DNA from: Latescibacteria bacterium UBA6620 | GTDB taxonomy: Bacteria; Latescibacterota; UBA2968 | Length of the DNA: 51,879 bases | Assembly (NCBI GenBank): GCA_002433075.1 | Contig: DJHM01000053.1 | Span: forward strand, 1-51,879 | Reading direction: 5' to 3' | Shown: piece after piece, positions 25,326-33,598 of the stretch | Layout of the letters: every line of letters starts with the position of its first letter | Position numbering within the stretch: position 1 is the first letter of the stretch | Translations under genes and position numbers: made by a program | The notes under the pieces: model-generated | Seen by the model: only the letters and a program-made list of their open reading frames with translations | Databases searched by the model: none | What the model was told of the DNA's origin: nothing

Positions 25326-25703
25326 CTAGGTAGCCACTTTGCGTCGGCCGACCTGGCCCTTCTTGGGGCCCTTGCGTGTCCGAGCGTTCGTCCGGGTCCG
25401 CTGCCCGTGCATGGGCAATCCTCGACGCCACCGTAACCCACGATAGCAACCGATATCCATCAAACGCTTGATGTTCATGGCCACTTCGCTACGAAGCTCA
25501 CCCTCGACCTTGTATCCCCCCTCGATCACGCTGCGAAGCCGCCCCAGATCCTCTTCGTTCAGAGCTTCGACGCGCGTGTCGGGCGAAATTTGTGTCGTCT
25601 CCAGGATTTTTCGCGCCGATGCCAGACCGATGCCGTAGATGTAGGTCAGTGCGACTTCCACGCGCTTGTCCCTGGGTATATCGATGCCTGCGATACGAGC
25701 CAT
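25326..25703 (-). CDS. rpsM: Ribosomal protein S13
   Basis: This 125-residue head protein of the 30S subunit contacts the P-site tRNA and forms inter-subunit bridges. Typical sequence: MARIAGIDIPRDKRVEVALT, YIYGIGLASARKILE, and the basic C-terminus GQRTRTNARTRKGPKKG. It starts 16 bases after rpmJ. Confidence 0.97.
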   Translation of the reverse strand: MARIAGIDIPRDKRVEVALTYIYGIGLASARKILETTQISPDTRVEALNEEDLGRLRSVIEGGYKVEGELRSEVAMNIKRLMDIGCYRGLRWRRGLPMHGQRTRTNARTRKGPKKGQVGRRKVAT

Positions 25704-25719
25704 AGTCGCCAGCCTCCCT

Positions 25720-25836
25720 TTAGCCCTGACGCTGCTTGTGGCGAGGGTTCATTTTACAGATCACGCGAACCACGCCGCGACGACGGATAATCTTGCAGTG
25801 ATTGCATCGCTTGCTGACGGATGATGAAACTTTCAT
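25720..25836 (-). CDS. rpmJ: Ribosomal protein L36, zinc-binding form
   Basis: This 38-codon gene encodes MKVSSSVSKRCNHCKIIRRR and then GVVRVICKMNPRHKQRQG. The zinc ligands Cys11, Cys14, Cys27 and His33 are all present (C+ type). It lies between secY and rpsM, where many genomes also place infA, map or adk; none is present here. The start ATG at 25836 follows the secY stop by 12 bases. Confidence 0.96.
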   Translation of the reverse strand: MKVSSSVSKRCNHCKIIRRRGVVRVICKMNPRHKQRQG

Positions 25837-25848
25837 AACACCCTCTCT

Positions 25849-27189
25849 CTATCCGCGGCGGCCGCGAATACGACCCTTCTTCATAAAGCCATCGTAATGC
25901 CGCATGAGCAGGTGGGATTCGACTTGCTGTAGCGTATCGAGTGCGACCCCCACGATGATGAGAAGCCCCGTGCCGCCGAAGAAATCTGTCAGTCCGGGGT
26001 GAATATTCAGACTTTCAACGACGAAAAATGGAAAGACCGCAATGCCAGCCAGGAATATTGACCCGGGAAGCGTGATTCGAGTCAGGATGCGGTCGATATA
26101 GTCAGAGGTACGTTTACCGGGCCGAACACCGGGTATGAACCCGCCCTGCCTCTTCATGTTATCCGCAAGGTCGACCGGGTTGAACACAATCGCCGTGTAG
26201 AAGTAAGCGAAGAAAATGATCATCAGGCTGTAGAGAATCCAATACGGCAGCGACTGCGCGGTACCTCCGGGTGAAAATGCCACGGCGAGCTGCTGCATGA
26301 ATTCAATGTCAGGAAAGAAGCTCGCCAGCGTCGACGGCAGAAACATTATGGCCTGAGCAAAAATGATCGGCATCACACCCGATACGTTGACCTTCAACGG
26401 AATGTGTGTCGTCTGACCGCCATAGACTCGGCGCCCGACAACCCGTTTAGCGTACTGCACCGGGATCTTTCGCGTTCCCTGCGTCAACATCACCGTCAGC
26501 GCTGTCACACCCGCAATGATCGCTATAACGAAAATCTCGAGGAAGATGCTCTTGTCGTTCGTGACGAAGTCACTGTACTCCTGGCCCACTGCCCACGGTA
26601 GACGCGCGATAATGCCGATGAAGATCAGCATCGACATTCCGTTGCCGATGCCGCTGGCGTCGATCTGTTCGCCTAGCCACATGATGAACACCGTCCCGGC
26701 CGTAATCGTCAAGACGGTCAGGGCCGTGAATCCCCATCCGGGATCCACGACCACAGAGGCACCCGTGATCGGCGAACGCAGGGATTCCAGAAAATAGGAC
26801 ACCCCGAAGGACTGAGCTGCAGCAAGCCCTACAGTCCCGTAACGGGTATACTGAGTGATTTTTTTGCGACCTTCTTCCCCCTCTTTTTGCAGTTTCTGGA
26901 GGAAGGGGATGACCGCACCCATCAGCTGGATAATGATCGACGCGCTGATGTAGGGCATGATACCCAGCGCAAAGACCGTCGCTCGCGTGAAGGCTCCACC
27001 TACGAACATGTCGTACATAGAGAACAGCGTGCGATCGGCGCCCGAGAAAAATTCCTGCAGGGCGATTCGGTCAATGCCCGGAATCGGTACCTGTCCACCG
27101 ATCCGGTATACGACAAGAATCCCGAGCGTGAAAAGAATCTTGTTTCTCAGCTCGGGAATCCTGAACGCACTTTGAAAAGACTTAAGCAC
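25849..27189 (-). CDS. secY: Protein translocase subunit SecY
   Basis: This 446-residue channel-forming membrane protein of the SecYEG translocon has the usual ten membrane segments. Conserved loops include RIGGQVPIPGID, a long cytosolic loop with RKIPVQYAKRV, and GFIPGVRPGKRTSDY. The GTG start at 27189 directly abuts the rplO stop (TAG then GTG), so translation is likely coupled. The SecE partner is encoded at 51485-51670. Confidence 0.98.
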   Translation of the reverse strand: MLKSFQSAFRIPELRNKILFTLGILVVYRIGGQVPIPGIDRIALQEFFSGADRTLFSMYDMFVGGAFTRATVFALGIMPYISASIIIQLMGAVIPFLQKLQKEGEEGRKKITQYTRYGTVGLAAAQSFGVSYFLESLRSPITGASVVVDPGWGFTALTVLTITAGTVFIMWLGEQIDASGIGNGMSMLIFIGIIARLPWAVGQEYSDFVTNDKSIFLEIFVIAIIAGVTALTVMLTQGTRKIPVQYAKRVVGRRVYGGQTTHIPLKVNVSGVMPIIFAQAIMFLPSTLASFFPDIEFMQQLAVAFSPGGTAQSLPYWILYSLMIIFFAYFYTAIVFNPVDLADNMKRQGGFIPGVRPGKRTSDYIDRILTRITLPGSIFLAGIAVFPFFVVESLNIHPGLTDFFGGTGLLIIVGVALDTLQQVESHLLMRHYDGFMKKGRIRGRRG

Positions 27190-27723
27190 CTATGCCGTCT
27201 CCTCACCGTCTTCTTCAGCCACTTCTTCGGTCCCGCTCGTCGCGCCCTCTGGTTCCGCTACTTCCTCCGAAGAGTCGGTGGTGTCCGCATCGGCCACCGA
27301 TCCACCGGCCTTGGTAATCTTCTCCAGAGCCGTCGCGGACACTTTGATACCTGGAGCAATGTGGACCGCCCGGGAGAGGTCACCATCCCCCAGGATCTTG
27401 ACCGGACGGCTGGCTGAGCCGATCAGCCCGGCCTCTTTCAGTGCGTCGACGGTGATCGCCCCCTCAAGCGACTTGCGTTCGAGGTCGGCCACGTTGAGCA
27501 CCTGGTTCTTCGGCCGGGACGAATTGAAGCCCACTTTCGGCAGCCGCATCTGGATGGGCATCTGGCCACCTTCGAACCAGGGTTTTACACCACCCCCCGA
27601 TCGGGAGTTCTGCCCCTTGTGGCCCTTTCCGCTCGTCTTGCCGGTTCCAGAACCTGCCCCGGTGCCCAACCGTTTCTTCTTCTTCAGGACACCTTCCGGC
27701 GCCTTAATGTTCCCCAGCTTCAT
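27190..27723 (-). CDS. rplO: Ribosomal protein L15 with acidic tail
   Basis: Residues 1-140 are a normal L15: GSGTGKTSGKGHKGQNSRSG region, FEGGQMPIQMRLPKVGF and ALEKITKAGGSV. A 35-residue extension follows (about 143-177), dominated by Glu, Asp, Thr and Ala and ending EEDGEETA. Typical L15 is about 145 residues. It follows rpmD after two bases and runs straight into secY. The tail resembles the one on L17. Confidence 0.94.
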   Translation of the reverse strand: MKLGNIKAPEGVLKKKKRLGTGAGSGTGKTSGKGHKGQNSRSGGGVKPWFEGGQMPIQMRLPKVGFNSSRPKNQVLNVADLERKSLEGAITVDALKEAGLIGSASRPVKILGDGDLSRAVHIAPGIKVSATALEKITKAGGSVADADTTDSSEEVAEPEGATSGTEEVAEEDGEETA

Positions 27724-27725
27724 GG

Positions 27726-27905
27726 CTAAACCTCTTCGACCGTGACCAGGTGCGACACCACGTCGATCATTCCCAGGATCTGCGGTGTACCCTCGTGTTC
27801 CACGCTGTGGTGGAGGCGCTTGATGCCGAGCGCTTCGAGCGTCAGCTTCTGCTTCTTCTGGCGCTTGATCGCGCTTCGCACCTGGGTGATTCTCATCTTT
27901 CCCAT
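27726..27905 (-). CDS. rpmD: Ribosomal protein L30
   Basis: This 59-residue protein (MGKMRITQVRSAIKRQKKQK, then LEALGIKRLHHSVEHE and the MIDVVSHLVTVEEV tail) is a normal bacterial L30 with its typical GI(K/R)RLH core. The start may be residue 1 (27905) or Met4 (27896). It sits between rpsE and rplO as in most bacteria. It follows the rpsE stop by four bases. Confidence 0.95.
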   Translation of the reverse strand: MGKMRITQVRSAIKRQKKQKLTLEALGIKRLHHSVEHEGTPQILGMIDVVSHLVTVEEV

Positions 27906-27909
27906 CGTT

Positions 27910-28428
27910 CTAGCTCGCAGCTTTCATCAAATCGGCTGGATCGACACCACGCAGTTCCGCAAAGGCGCGTGCGTCTTTCAAGGACAGGAGGCCGTTCAAC
28001 ACAGCCTTAACGGTGTTGTGGGGATTCTTCGAACCCAGCGATTTGCTCAGCACGTTGTTGATTCCGGCGAGCTCCAACACCGCGCGTGTTCCACCCCCAG
28101 CGATCACTCCTGTTCCCGGTGCAGCGGGCTTTAGAAGCACGCGGGCGGCTCCAAACTCGCCGACAATTTCGTGAGGAATGGTCCCATCGATGACGGGAAC
28201 GCGCACCATCTGTTTCTTGGCGTTTTCCGATCCTTTGCGAATGGCCTCGGCGACTTCGCCCGCTTTACCCATGCCAACACCGACGTGCCCCTTACGGTCT
28301 CCAACTACGACGAGTGCGTTGAACGAAAACCGTCGGCCGCCTTTTCGAACGTGCGAGACACGGTTGATGCTGTTGTTTATGACCACCTCGGTGAGGTCAA
28401 GTCCTGCGGCGTCAATCTTGGCCAACAC
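27910..28428 (-). CDS. rpsE: Ribosomal protein S5
   Basis: This 172-residue 30S protein takes part in decoding accuracy and mRNA helicase activity. The double-stranded RNA-binding-like domain starts at VVINNSINRVSHVRKGGRRF and continues with NALVVVGDRKGHVG. The C-terminal domain has GTGVIAGGGTRAVLELAGI and SLGSKNPHN. Normal length. It starts 23 bases after the rplR stop. Confidence 0.97.
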   Translation of the reverse strand: MLAKIDAAGLDLTEVVINNSINRVSHVRKGGRRFSFNALVVVGDRKGHVGVGMGKAGEVAEAIRKGSENAKKQMVRVPVIDGTIPHEIVGEFGAARVLLKPAAPGTGVIAGGGTRAVLELAGINNVLSKSLGSKNPHNTVKAVLNGLLSLKDARAFAELRGVDPADLMKAAS

Positions 28429-28451
28429 GGCCTCCTTGGGAAATTCTTAGG

Positions 28452-28820
28452 CTAAAACTGCAGACCACCTTCGCGCGCACCCTCGGCGAAGGCTTTCACC
28501 CGCCCGTGATAGAGATATCCGCCACGGTCGAAAACGACCTGCTTGATCCCTGCTTCGATCGCTTTTTCGGCCAAGGCCTTCCCCACTTCGCGACTCTTGT
28601 CGCACTTGCCCTCTAGGCCCGATACGCGATCGGCGAGAGCCGGAGAATAGCTTGCAACGCCCAGAAGGGCGCGTCCCGCATCGTCGTCGATCAGCTGGGC
28701 CTGTACGTGCTTGTGGCCACGAAACACTGCCAGACGGGGACGTTCCGCCGTACCCGCAACACTGTGGCGAATACGCATCCGGCGACGTTTCCGTAGTTCT
28801 CTTTTCGTTCTTCTTCCCAT
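28452..28820 (-). CDS. rplR: Ribosomal protein L18
   Basis: This 122-residue 5S-rRNA-binding protein of the 50S central protuberance is marked by RLAVFRGHKHVQAQLIDD and KQVVFDRGGYLYHGRVKAFA. The basic N-terminus (MGRRTKRELRKRRRMRIRHS) contacts RNA. It starts 17 bases after rplF. A second reading frame overlapping it (28447-28974) is spurious. Confidence 0.96.
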   Translation of the reverse strand: MGRRTKRELRKRRRMRIRHSVAGTAERPRLAVFRGHKHVQAQLIDDDAGRALLGVASYSPALADRVSGLEGKCDKSREVGKALAEKAIEAGIKQVVFDRGGYLYHGRVKAFAEGAREGGLQF

Positions 28821-28837
28821 CCTGCTCTCCGGTCTCT

Positions 28838-29404
28838 CTACGCGACGGCGGTCTTACCCTGCTTGCGACGAACATATTCGTCCGCGTAACGTATTCCTTT
28901 GCCCTTATAAGGCTCCGGGGGGCGCACCTTTCTGATCTCGGCTGCGATCCGGCCGACCAGCTCCTTATTCGCACCCTTCACAACCACCGTAGCCTGGGCG
29001 CCTTCGGGTTCCGGCGGGGCTTGGTCGATCGAAAATTCGATGCCCGCAGGCGGTGTGATCGGCACGTTGTGGCTGAAGCCAACCTGCAGGTCTATATTCT
29101 TGCCCTTCAAGTCCGCCCGATAACCGATCCCGACAACAACCAGCCGCTTTTCGAAGCCCTTCGTAACGCCCTCAACGGCATTCGCGAGCAGCGCACGGGT
29201 CAGCCCCCACATCGCCCGACTGCGCTGATCCTTTTCATTCTTTACGGTGACCCGAAGGAGATCGCCCTCCTGGGTTACATCGGTCAGCGCGTTGATCAGA
29301 ACCTCCAGAGTACCGTTGGGTCCCTTTACGGTCGCCGTGTTTTCAGCGAATCGTATATCGACATCACTTGGCACTGTGATAGGCTGTTGGCCGATCCGTG
29401 ACAC
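28838..29404 (-). CDS. rplF: Ribosomal protein L6
   Basis: This 188-residue protein, near the sarcin-ricin loop and the factor-binding site, has the family's duplicated fold. N-terminal SRIGQQPITVPSDVDI, a middle region with VEGVTKGFEKRLVVVGIGYR and the C-terminal RPPEPYKGKGIRY are diagnostic. It lies between rpsH (17 bases upstream) and rplR. Confidence 0.97.
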   Translation of the reverse strand: MSRIGQQPITVPSDVDIRFAENTATVKGPNGTLEVLINALTDVTQEGDLLRVTVKNEKDQRSRAMWGLTRALLANAVEGVTKGFEKRLVVVGIGYRADLKGKNIDLQVGFSHNVPITPPAGIEFSIDQAPPEPEGAQATVVVKGANKELVGRIAAEIRKVRPPEPYKGKGIRYADEYVRRKQGKTAVA

Positions 29405-29421
29405 GTCTTACTCCTTATCCT

Positions 29422-29817
29422 CTACCAGATGCTGCACAGGACTTCGCCACCGACGCCCGCCTGCCTGGCCTCGTCGCCGCACAGGATTCCTGACGGCGTG
29501 GACATGACGGCGACCCCCAAGCCGTTCAGGACCCTCGGGATCTCCGTTTTCTTCACATAGCGCCGCAGGCCGGGGCGGCTCAGCCGCTGAAGCCCCTGGA
29601 TCGCGCTCACCTCTTCATCGGTGTACTTGAGATAGAGACGAAGGTAACCCTGTCGATTGTCCTCGACGTGGGCCAGGTTATGAATGAAACCGCGCTCTTT
29701 CATGATACGTGCGATCTCTCGTTTGACGCGCGAACTGGGGATATCAACTTTGCGGTGGCCCGCCATCGTGGCGTTCCGGACTCGCGTGAGCATATCCGCA
29801 ATGGGGTCGGTCATCAT
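29422..29817 (-). CDS. rpsH: Ribosomal protein S8
   Basis: This 131-residue primary 16S-binding protein often represses the spc operon by binding its mRNA. It starts MMTDPIADMLTRVRNA and ends with the conserved GIMSTPSGI-like segment (here VMSTPSGILCGDEARQAGVG). It follows rpsN after 22 bases. I could not locate an S8 operator within the neighbouring rplE region by eye. Confidence 0.97.
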   Translation of the reverse strand: MMTDPIADMLTRVRNATMAGHRKVDIPSSRVKREIARIMKERGFIHNLAHVEDNRQGYLRLYLKYTDEEVSAIQGLQRLSRPGLRRYVKKTEIPRVLNGLGVAVMSTPSGILCGDEARQAGVGGEVLCSIW

Positions 29818-29839
29818 GGCTCAATACGTCCTTTGAGGT

Positions 29840-30025
29840 CTACCAGCTGGCCTTGGTCACGCCCGGAATCTCCCCTTCGAGCGCCATCTCTCGGAAGCAG
29901 ATTCGGCAAACACCGAACCGGCGTAGATACGCTCGGGGGCGGCCGCATCGCTTGCAACGATTGTAGGCCCGAACCTTGAATTTCGGCTTCCTGTTCGATT
30001 TCGCGATAATGGATTTCTTGGCCAC
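29840..30025 (-). CDS. rpsZ: Ribosomal protein S14, zinc-binding type Z
   Basis: This 61-residue type Z protein (AKKSIIAKSNRKPKFKVRAY, then NRCKRCGRPRAYLRRFGVCR) has Cys24, Cys27, Cys40 and Cys43 binding zinc, and ends GEIPGVTKASW. The GTG at 30025 is chosen because it gives exactly the family length; a 26-residue upstream extension overlaps rplE and has no match. It is the C+ form, in line with S4 and L36 here. Confidence 0.96.
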   Translation of the reverse strand: MAKKSIIAKSNRKPKFKVRAYNRCKRCGRPRAYLRRFGVCRICFREMALEGEIPGVTKASW

Positions 30026-30038
30026 AGGGGATCCTTTC

Positions 30039-30590
30039 TCAGGCGGCCTGCGGGCGTTCGAAGGGCATGCCGAGGGCTTGCAGCAGTTCGAGCGCCTCTT
30101 CATCGGTGCCGGCAGTCGTCACGAACGTGATATCAAGCCCACGCACCTCGTCTATGCTGTCATAGTCGATTTCGGGAAAAATGATCTGCTCGCGAACACC
30201 CATGGTGTAGTTACCGCGGCCATCGAACGAACGGGTGGTCAAGCCCCGGAAGTCACGGATGCGGGGAACCGCGAAAGAGAAAAACCGGTCCAAGAATTCC
30301 CACATCCGCTCACGACGTAGCGTTACCGCACACCCCACGGGCATTCCCTCACGCAACTTGAAGTTCGACACCGAACGCTTGGCCCTGCGCACTGTCGGTT
30401 TCTGCCCTGCGATCGTCGTGAGATCCTGAATAGCACCTTCGATCGACTTCGGGTTTTGAACCGCGCCACCAACTCCCATGTTCAGCACGACCTTCTCGAC
30501 GCGAGGGACCTGCATCACGTTGGCATAGCCGAACCGCTCCCGGAGAGCGCCGACAACTTCGTCCTTGTATTGAGTCTGCAGTCTTGTCAT
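30039..30590 (-). CDS. rplE: Ribosomal protein L5
   Basis: This 183-residue protein binds 5S rRNA and contacts the P-site tRNA. Diagnostic sequence: RFGYANVMQVPRVEKVVLNM, VGCAVTLRRERMWEFLDR, and the C-terminal RGLDITFVTTAGTDEEALEL. It follows rplX after 11 bases. Confidence 0.97.
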   Translation of the reverse strand: MTRLQTQYKDEVVGALRERFGYANVMQVPRVEKVVLNMGVGGAVQNPKSIEGAIQDLTTIAGQKPTVRRAKRSVSNFKLREGMPVGCAVTLRRERMWEFLDRFFSFAVPRIRDFRGLTTRSFDGRGNYTMGVREQIIFPEIDYDSIDEVRGLDITFVTTAGTDEEALELLQALGMPFERPQAA

Positions 30591-30601
30591 AGCCTTTCTC
30601 G

Positions 30602-30931
30602 CTACGCCTCACCGTCCGGAATCTGCTCTCCACTCTTGGCTGCAACCCGAACCTTCGTGCCATCGTCGAGCAATTTCCGCTGAACCCGCGTTCGTTCTCC
30701 GGTCTGTGGATCGACGAGCATCAGCTTGGAAAGATGAACCGCACCTTCTTTTTCCACGATTCCACCCTGCTGATTTCGTTGGCTCGGGCGTTCGTGCCGC
30801 TTTACGAAATGAATGCCCTCGACGATCGCACGCTCTCGTTCGGGAATCACCTGCAGCACCGTGCCGCGCTTTCCCGCATCGACGCCGCTGATCACCTCGA
30901 CCGTATCGCCCTTCTTCACTCTCGACTTCAA
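30602..30931 (-). CDS. rplX: Ribosomal protein L24
   Basis: This 109-residue assembly-initiator protein carries a KOW motif near the N-terminus (KKGDTVEVISGVDAGKRGTV) and continues with EGIHFVKRHERPSQRNQQGG and a long C-terminal segment VRVAAKSGEQIPDGEA. It is normal length and starts 12 bases after rplN. Confidence 0.96.
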   Translation of the reverse strand: MKSRVKKGDTVEVISGVDAGKRGTVLQVIPERERAIVEGIHFVKRHERPSQRNQQGGIVEKEGAVHLSKLMLVDPQTGERTRVQRKLLDDGTKVRVAAKSGEQIPDGEA

Positions 30932-30943
30932 GCGACTGCCCTT

Positions 30944-31312
30944 TCAGATCACTTCGGGAGCCAGTGACACGATTCGCATGAATCGCCGCTCCCGAAGCTC
31001 GCGCGCTACCGGCCCAAAAATTCTCGTGCCCCGGGGCTCGCCCTCGGGGCTGATCAGGACCGCAGCATTGTCGTCGAACCGAACGTAGGAACCATCCGCA
31101 CGACGTACTTCCTTTTTCGTGCGAACAACGATGGCTCGGGCCACCTCGCCCTTCTTCACACCGGCGTTCGGTTGCGCACTCTTAACGGAAACAACGATTG
31201 TATCTCCGAGCCCAGCGTAGCGGCGCTTCGACCCCCCCAGCACGCGAAAGCACATCACCTTCCGGGCGCCCGAGTTGTCGGCGCAATTCAGTACTGTGTA
31301 TTCCCTGACCAT
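30944..31312 (-). CDS. rplN: Ribosomal protein L14
   Basis: This 122-residue protein lies near the elongation-factor site and forms an inter-subunit bridge. Diagnostic sequence: LNCADNSGARKVMCFRVLGG, GDTIVVSVKSAQPNAGVKKG and the C-terminal RELRERRFMRIVSLAPEVI. It follows rpsQ after 12 bases. Confidence 0.98.
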   Translation of the reverse strand: MVREYTVLNCADNSGARKVMCFRVLGGSKRRYAGLGDTIVVSVKSAQPNAGVKKGEVARAIVVRTKKEVRRADGSYVRFDDNAAVLISPEGEPRGTRIFGPVARELRERRFMRIVSLAPEVI

Positions 31313-31324
31313 CGCTCTTCTCTC

Positions 31325-31591
31325 TCACCGGGCCCGTTCGACGATCTCGGCCACGCGCCACCGCTTCGTTTTGCTCAGCGGACGTGTCTCGACGATCCGG
31401 ACTGTGTCGCCCACGTGGGCGTCGTTGTTCTCGTCGTGCGCGGTAAAGCGCGAAGAGCGCTGTACCACCTTGCCATATAGGGGGTGGGGAACGCGCCGGC
31501 TAACTCGGACGATCACCGTCTTATTCGAGCCATCGCTCACCACCTCGCCGATCCGGATCTTGCGCTGACCCCGTGTCGGTGCCTCGGCCAT
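31325..31591 (-). CDS. rpsQ: Ribosomal protein S17
   Basis: This 88-residue 16S rRNA-binding protein with an OB fold contains GEVVSDGSNKTVIVRVSRRV, YGKVVQRSSRF and the family-specific DTVRIVETRPLSKTKRW. It starts five bases after rpmC, in the standard S10-operon order. Confidence 0.97.
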   Translation of the reverse strand: MAEAPTRGQRKIRIGEVVSDGSNKTVIVRVSRRVPHPLYGKVVQRSSRFTAHDENNDAHVGDTVRIVETRPLSKTKRWRVAEIVERAR

Positions 31592-31596
31592 ACGTT

Positions 31597-31836
31597 CTAC
31601 TCTCTCCCTTCGCTGCCTGCGGAATCGCTGCCGCCCAGTTGATGAACACCCAGTTCGTGTGCTCGTAACGCGGTTTTGAGACGGGCGACATCGCGGCGCG
31701 CCTTTCGTACCGCCAGACCGTCCTCCAGTTGATGCGTGGCCAGTTGAAGCCGGAGGTTCGTGAGATCCTCCTGGCGGTCCTGGATCTGGGCACGCACTTC
31801 ATCGGCGCTCATATCTCTGATTTCAGAAGCCTTCAT
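31597..31836 (-). CDS. rpmC: Ribosomal protein L29
   Basis: This 79-residue helical protein near the exit tunnel serves as a docking site for SRP and trigger factor. The sequence (MKASEIRDMSADEVRAQIQD, then QEDLTNLRLQLATHQLED and RRDVARLKTALRAHEL) is typical. It has a few more C-terminal residues (GGSDSAGSEGRE) than usual. The start codon directly follows the rplP stop, with no intervening base. Confidence 0.95.
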   Translation of the reverse strand: MKASEIRDMSADEVRAQIQDRQEDLTNLRLQLATHQLEDGLAVRKARRDVARLKTALRAHELGVHQLGGSDSAGSEGRE

Positions 31837-32250
31837 CTAAAATGCCCCGCGCTCGACAAAACGGATCTTGATCGGCAACTTCCGTCCGGCCAACTGAATC
31901 GCTCGCGCTGCGCTTTCGCGTTCGACACCTTCAATCTCGAACATGATGCGTCCAGGCTTGATCACGGAGACCCAGTACTCCGGGCTCCCTTTGCCCTTAC
32001 CCATGCGTGTTTCAGCAGGTTTGATCGTAACGGGCTTGTCGGGAAAAATCCGGATCCAGACCTTTCCGCCTCGACCCAGGGAGCGCGTAATGGCGATTCG
32101 GGCCGCCTCGATCTGACGACTCGTGATCCAGCCAGGCTCGAGTGCCTGAAGGCCATACTCGCCGAAAGCCACGCTGCTTCCGCCTTTGGCGCCCCCGCGC
32201 ATCCTTCCCCGCTGTTGTTTTCTCCATTTGACGCGCTTCGGCATCAACAT
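31837..32250 (-). CDS. rplP: Ribosomal protein L16
   Basis: This 137-residue protein near the peptidyl-transferase and A-site tRNA region has standard motifs: MPKRVKWRKQQRGRMRGGAK, GEYGLQALEPGWITSRQIEA and GRGGKVWIRIFPDKPV. The start may be residue 1 or Met3 (32244). It follows rpsC after a 30-base gap. Confidence 0.97.
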   Translation of the reverse strand: MLMPKRVKWRKQQRGRMRGGAKGGSSVAFGEYGLQALEPGWITSRQIEAARIAITRSLGRGGKVWIRIFPDKPVTIKPAETRMGKGKGSPEYWVSVIKPGRIMFEIEGVERESAARAIQLAGRKLPIKIRFVERGAF

Positions 32251-32280
32251 AGTCAGCTATCCTTTTCCCCCGTCCAGGGA

Positions 32281-32937
32281 CTACGCCCCTTCGGCGGCCT
32301 CCTGGACCGACACGACTTCCCCGTGGCAGATCCAAACTTTGACGCCCACGGTACCGGACGTCGTATACCCCGTCGAGCGAGCAAAATCGATGTCGGCACG
32401 AAGCGTGTGCAACGGTACCCGTCCGGCAGGATCTGTCATTTCTCGCCGCGACATCTCCGCCCCACCCAGTCGTCCGGAGCAGATGATCTTAATGCCCTCG
32501 GCTCCCATTCGCAGCGCGGATGCGACCGCCCGTTTCATCGCCCGACGGAAGGACACCCGCTGCTCGAGTTGCCGAGCGATGTTGTCCGCCACGAGCTGCG
32601 CGTTTAGCTCAGGTCTCTTGATTTCCTGGATATTGATGTAAATCTCTTTGCCTGTAATGTGTTTGAGCTCATCACGCAGCTTGTCGACCTCAGCACCTTT
32701 CCGCCCGATCACAATGCCCGGTCGGGCAGTATGGATCGAGATGGTCACGCGCTTAGGGGCGCGCTCGATGTCTACCTTGGCCACACTCGCGCGTTGCAAC
32801 CGGCTCTTGATGTACCGGCGAAGCATGCTGTCTTCCTGAAGCAGGGCTGGATAGTCAACCTTGGGAGCGAACCAACGTGACGACCAATCCTTCGATACGC
32901 CGAGCCTGAAACCAATGGGATGTGTCTTTTGACCCAA
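32281..32937 (-). CDS. rpsC: Ribosomal protein S3
   Basis: This 218-residue protein at the 30S mRNA entry channel has mRNA helicase activity. N-terminal GQKTHPIGFRLGVSKDW and the KH domain with the GRKG loop in GIVIGRKGAEVD are present. The C-terminal domain ends in VGVKVWICHGEVV. Length is normal. It starts 10 bases after rplV. Confidence 0.97.
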   Translation of the reverse strand: MGQKTHPIGFRLGVSKDWSSRWFAPKVDYPALLQEDSMLRRYIKSRLQRASVAKVDIERAPKRVTISIHTARPGIVIGRKGAEVDKLRDELKHITGKEIYINIQEIKRPELNAQLVADNIARQLEQRVSFRRAMKRAVASALRMGAEGIKIICSGRLGGAEMSRREMTDPAGRVPLHTLRADIDFARSTGYTTSGTVGVKVWICHGEVVSVQEAAEGA

Positions 32938-32947
32938 GCTGTCCTCC

Positions 32948-33289
32948 CTAAGTCTCGTCGGAGACGACGAGCGTAATGTGGCTCATCCGCTTCAGAATGT
33001 GACCCGCCGCGCCACGTGGCATCGGCCGAATCCGCTTGAACGCAATGCCCCCATCCACGAAGGCTTCCTTCACGAAAAGATCTTCTTCGTTGGCCGCATC
33101 CTCTTCCCGGTTAAGCGCGTTGGCCACTGCCGACCGAAGTGTCTTTTCCACGATCCGGGCGGCCTTCTTGGGAGTGAACTGGAGGATGTTCAGCGCCTCA
33201 TCCACAGCCTTGCCACGGACGAGGTCGACGACCTGTCGCGTCTTACGTGGCGAAATCTTCGCGTACTTCAGGACTGCCCGTGCTTCCAT
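32948..33289 (-). CDS. rplV: Ribosomal protein L22
   Basis: This 113-residue protein lines the nascent-peptide tunnel through its extended beta-hairpin, where changes can give macrolide resistance. Diagnostic sequence: KYAKISPRKTRQVVDLVRGK, ILQFTPKKAARIVEKTL and RIRPMPRGAAGHILKRMSHI. The tunnel-tip region is intact. It starts 12 bases after rpsS. Confidence 0.97.
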   Translation of the reverse strand: MEARAVLKYAKISPRKTRQVVDLVRGKAVDEALNILQFTPKKAARIVEKTLRSAVANALNREEDAANEEDLFVKEAFVDGGIAFKRIRPMPRGAAGHILKRMSHITLVVSDET

Positions 33290-33301
33290 CGAATGCCTCA
33301 G

Positions 33302-33589
33302 CTACTTGAGAGCGGTCGACCGTTCGGTCAACTGCCCACTGTGACCACGATACGTCCGTGTCGGGGCAAACTCGCCCAACTTGTGACCGACCATATTTTC
33401 AGTTACATAGACGGGAATGAACTTGTTTCCGTTATGTACGGCCAGCGTATGTCCCACAAACTCCGGGGAGATCGTCGACCGTCGAGCCCAGGTCTGAATC
33501 ACTCGCTTGTCACCACTCTTGTTCATCGTTTCGATCTTCCGAAACAAACTGGGCTCGATGTAAGGCCCCTTCTTGATCGATCTGGACAC
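33302..33589 (-). CDS. rpsS: Ribosomal protein S19
   Basis: This 95-residue head protein of the 30S subunit contacts the A-site finger. It starts MSRSIKKGPYIEPSLFRKIE and includes TWARRSTISPEFVGHTLAVH, HNGNKFIPVYVTENMVGHKL and GEFAPTRTYRGH. Normal length. It starts 9 bases after rplB. Confidence 0.98.
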   Translation of the reverse strand: MSRSIKKGPYIEPSLFRKIETMNKSGDKRVIQTWARRSTISPEFVGHTLAVHNGNKFIPVYVTENMVGHKLGEFAPTRTYRGHSGQLTERSTALK

Positions 33590-33598
33590 GTTGACTCC

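Noticed and set aside
25303..25449. Upstream extension of rpsK
   Set aside because: It runs into rpsM, has no S11 similarity, and the TTG at 25302 has an excellent AGGAGG site.
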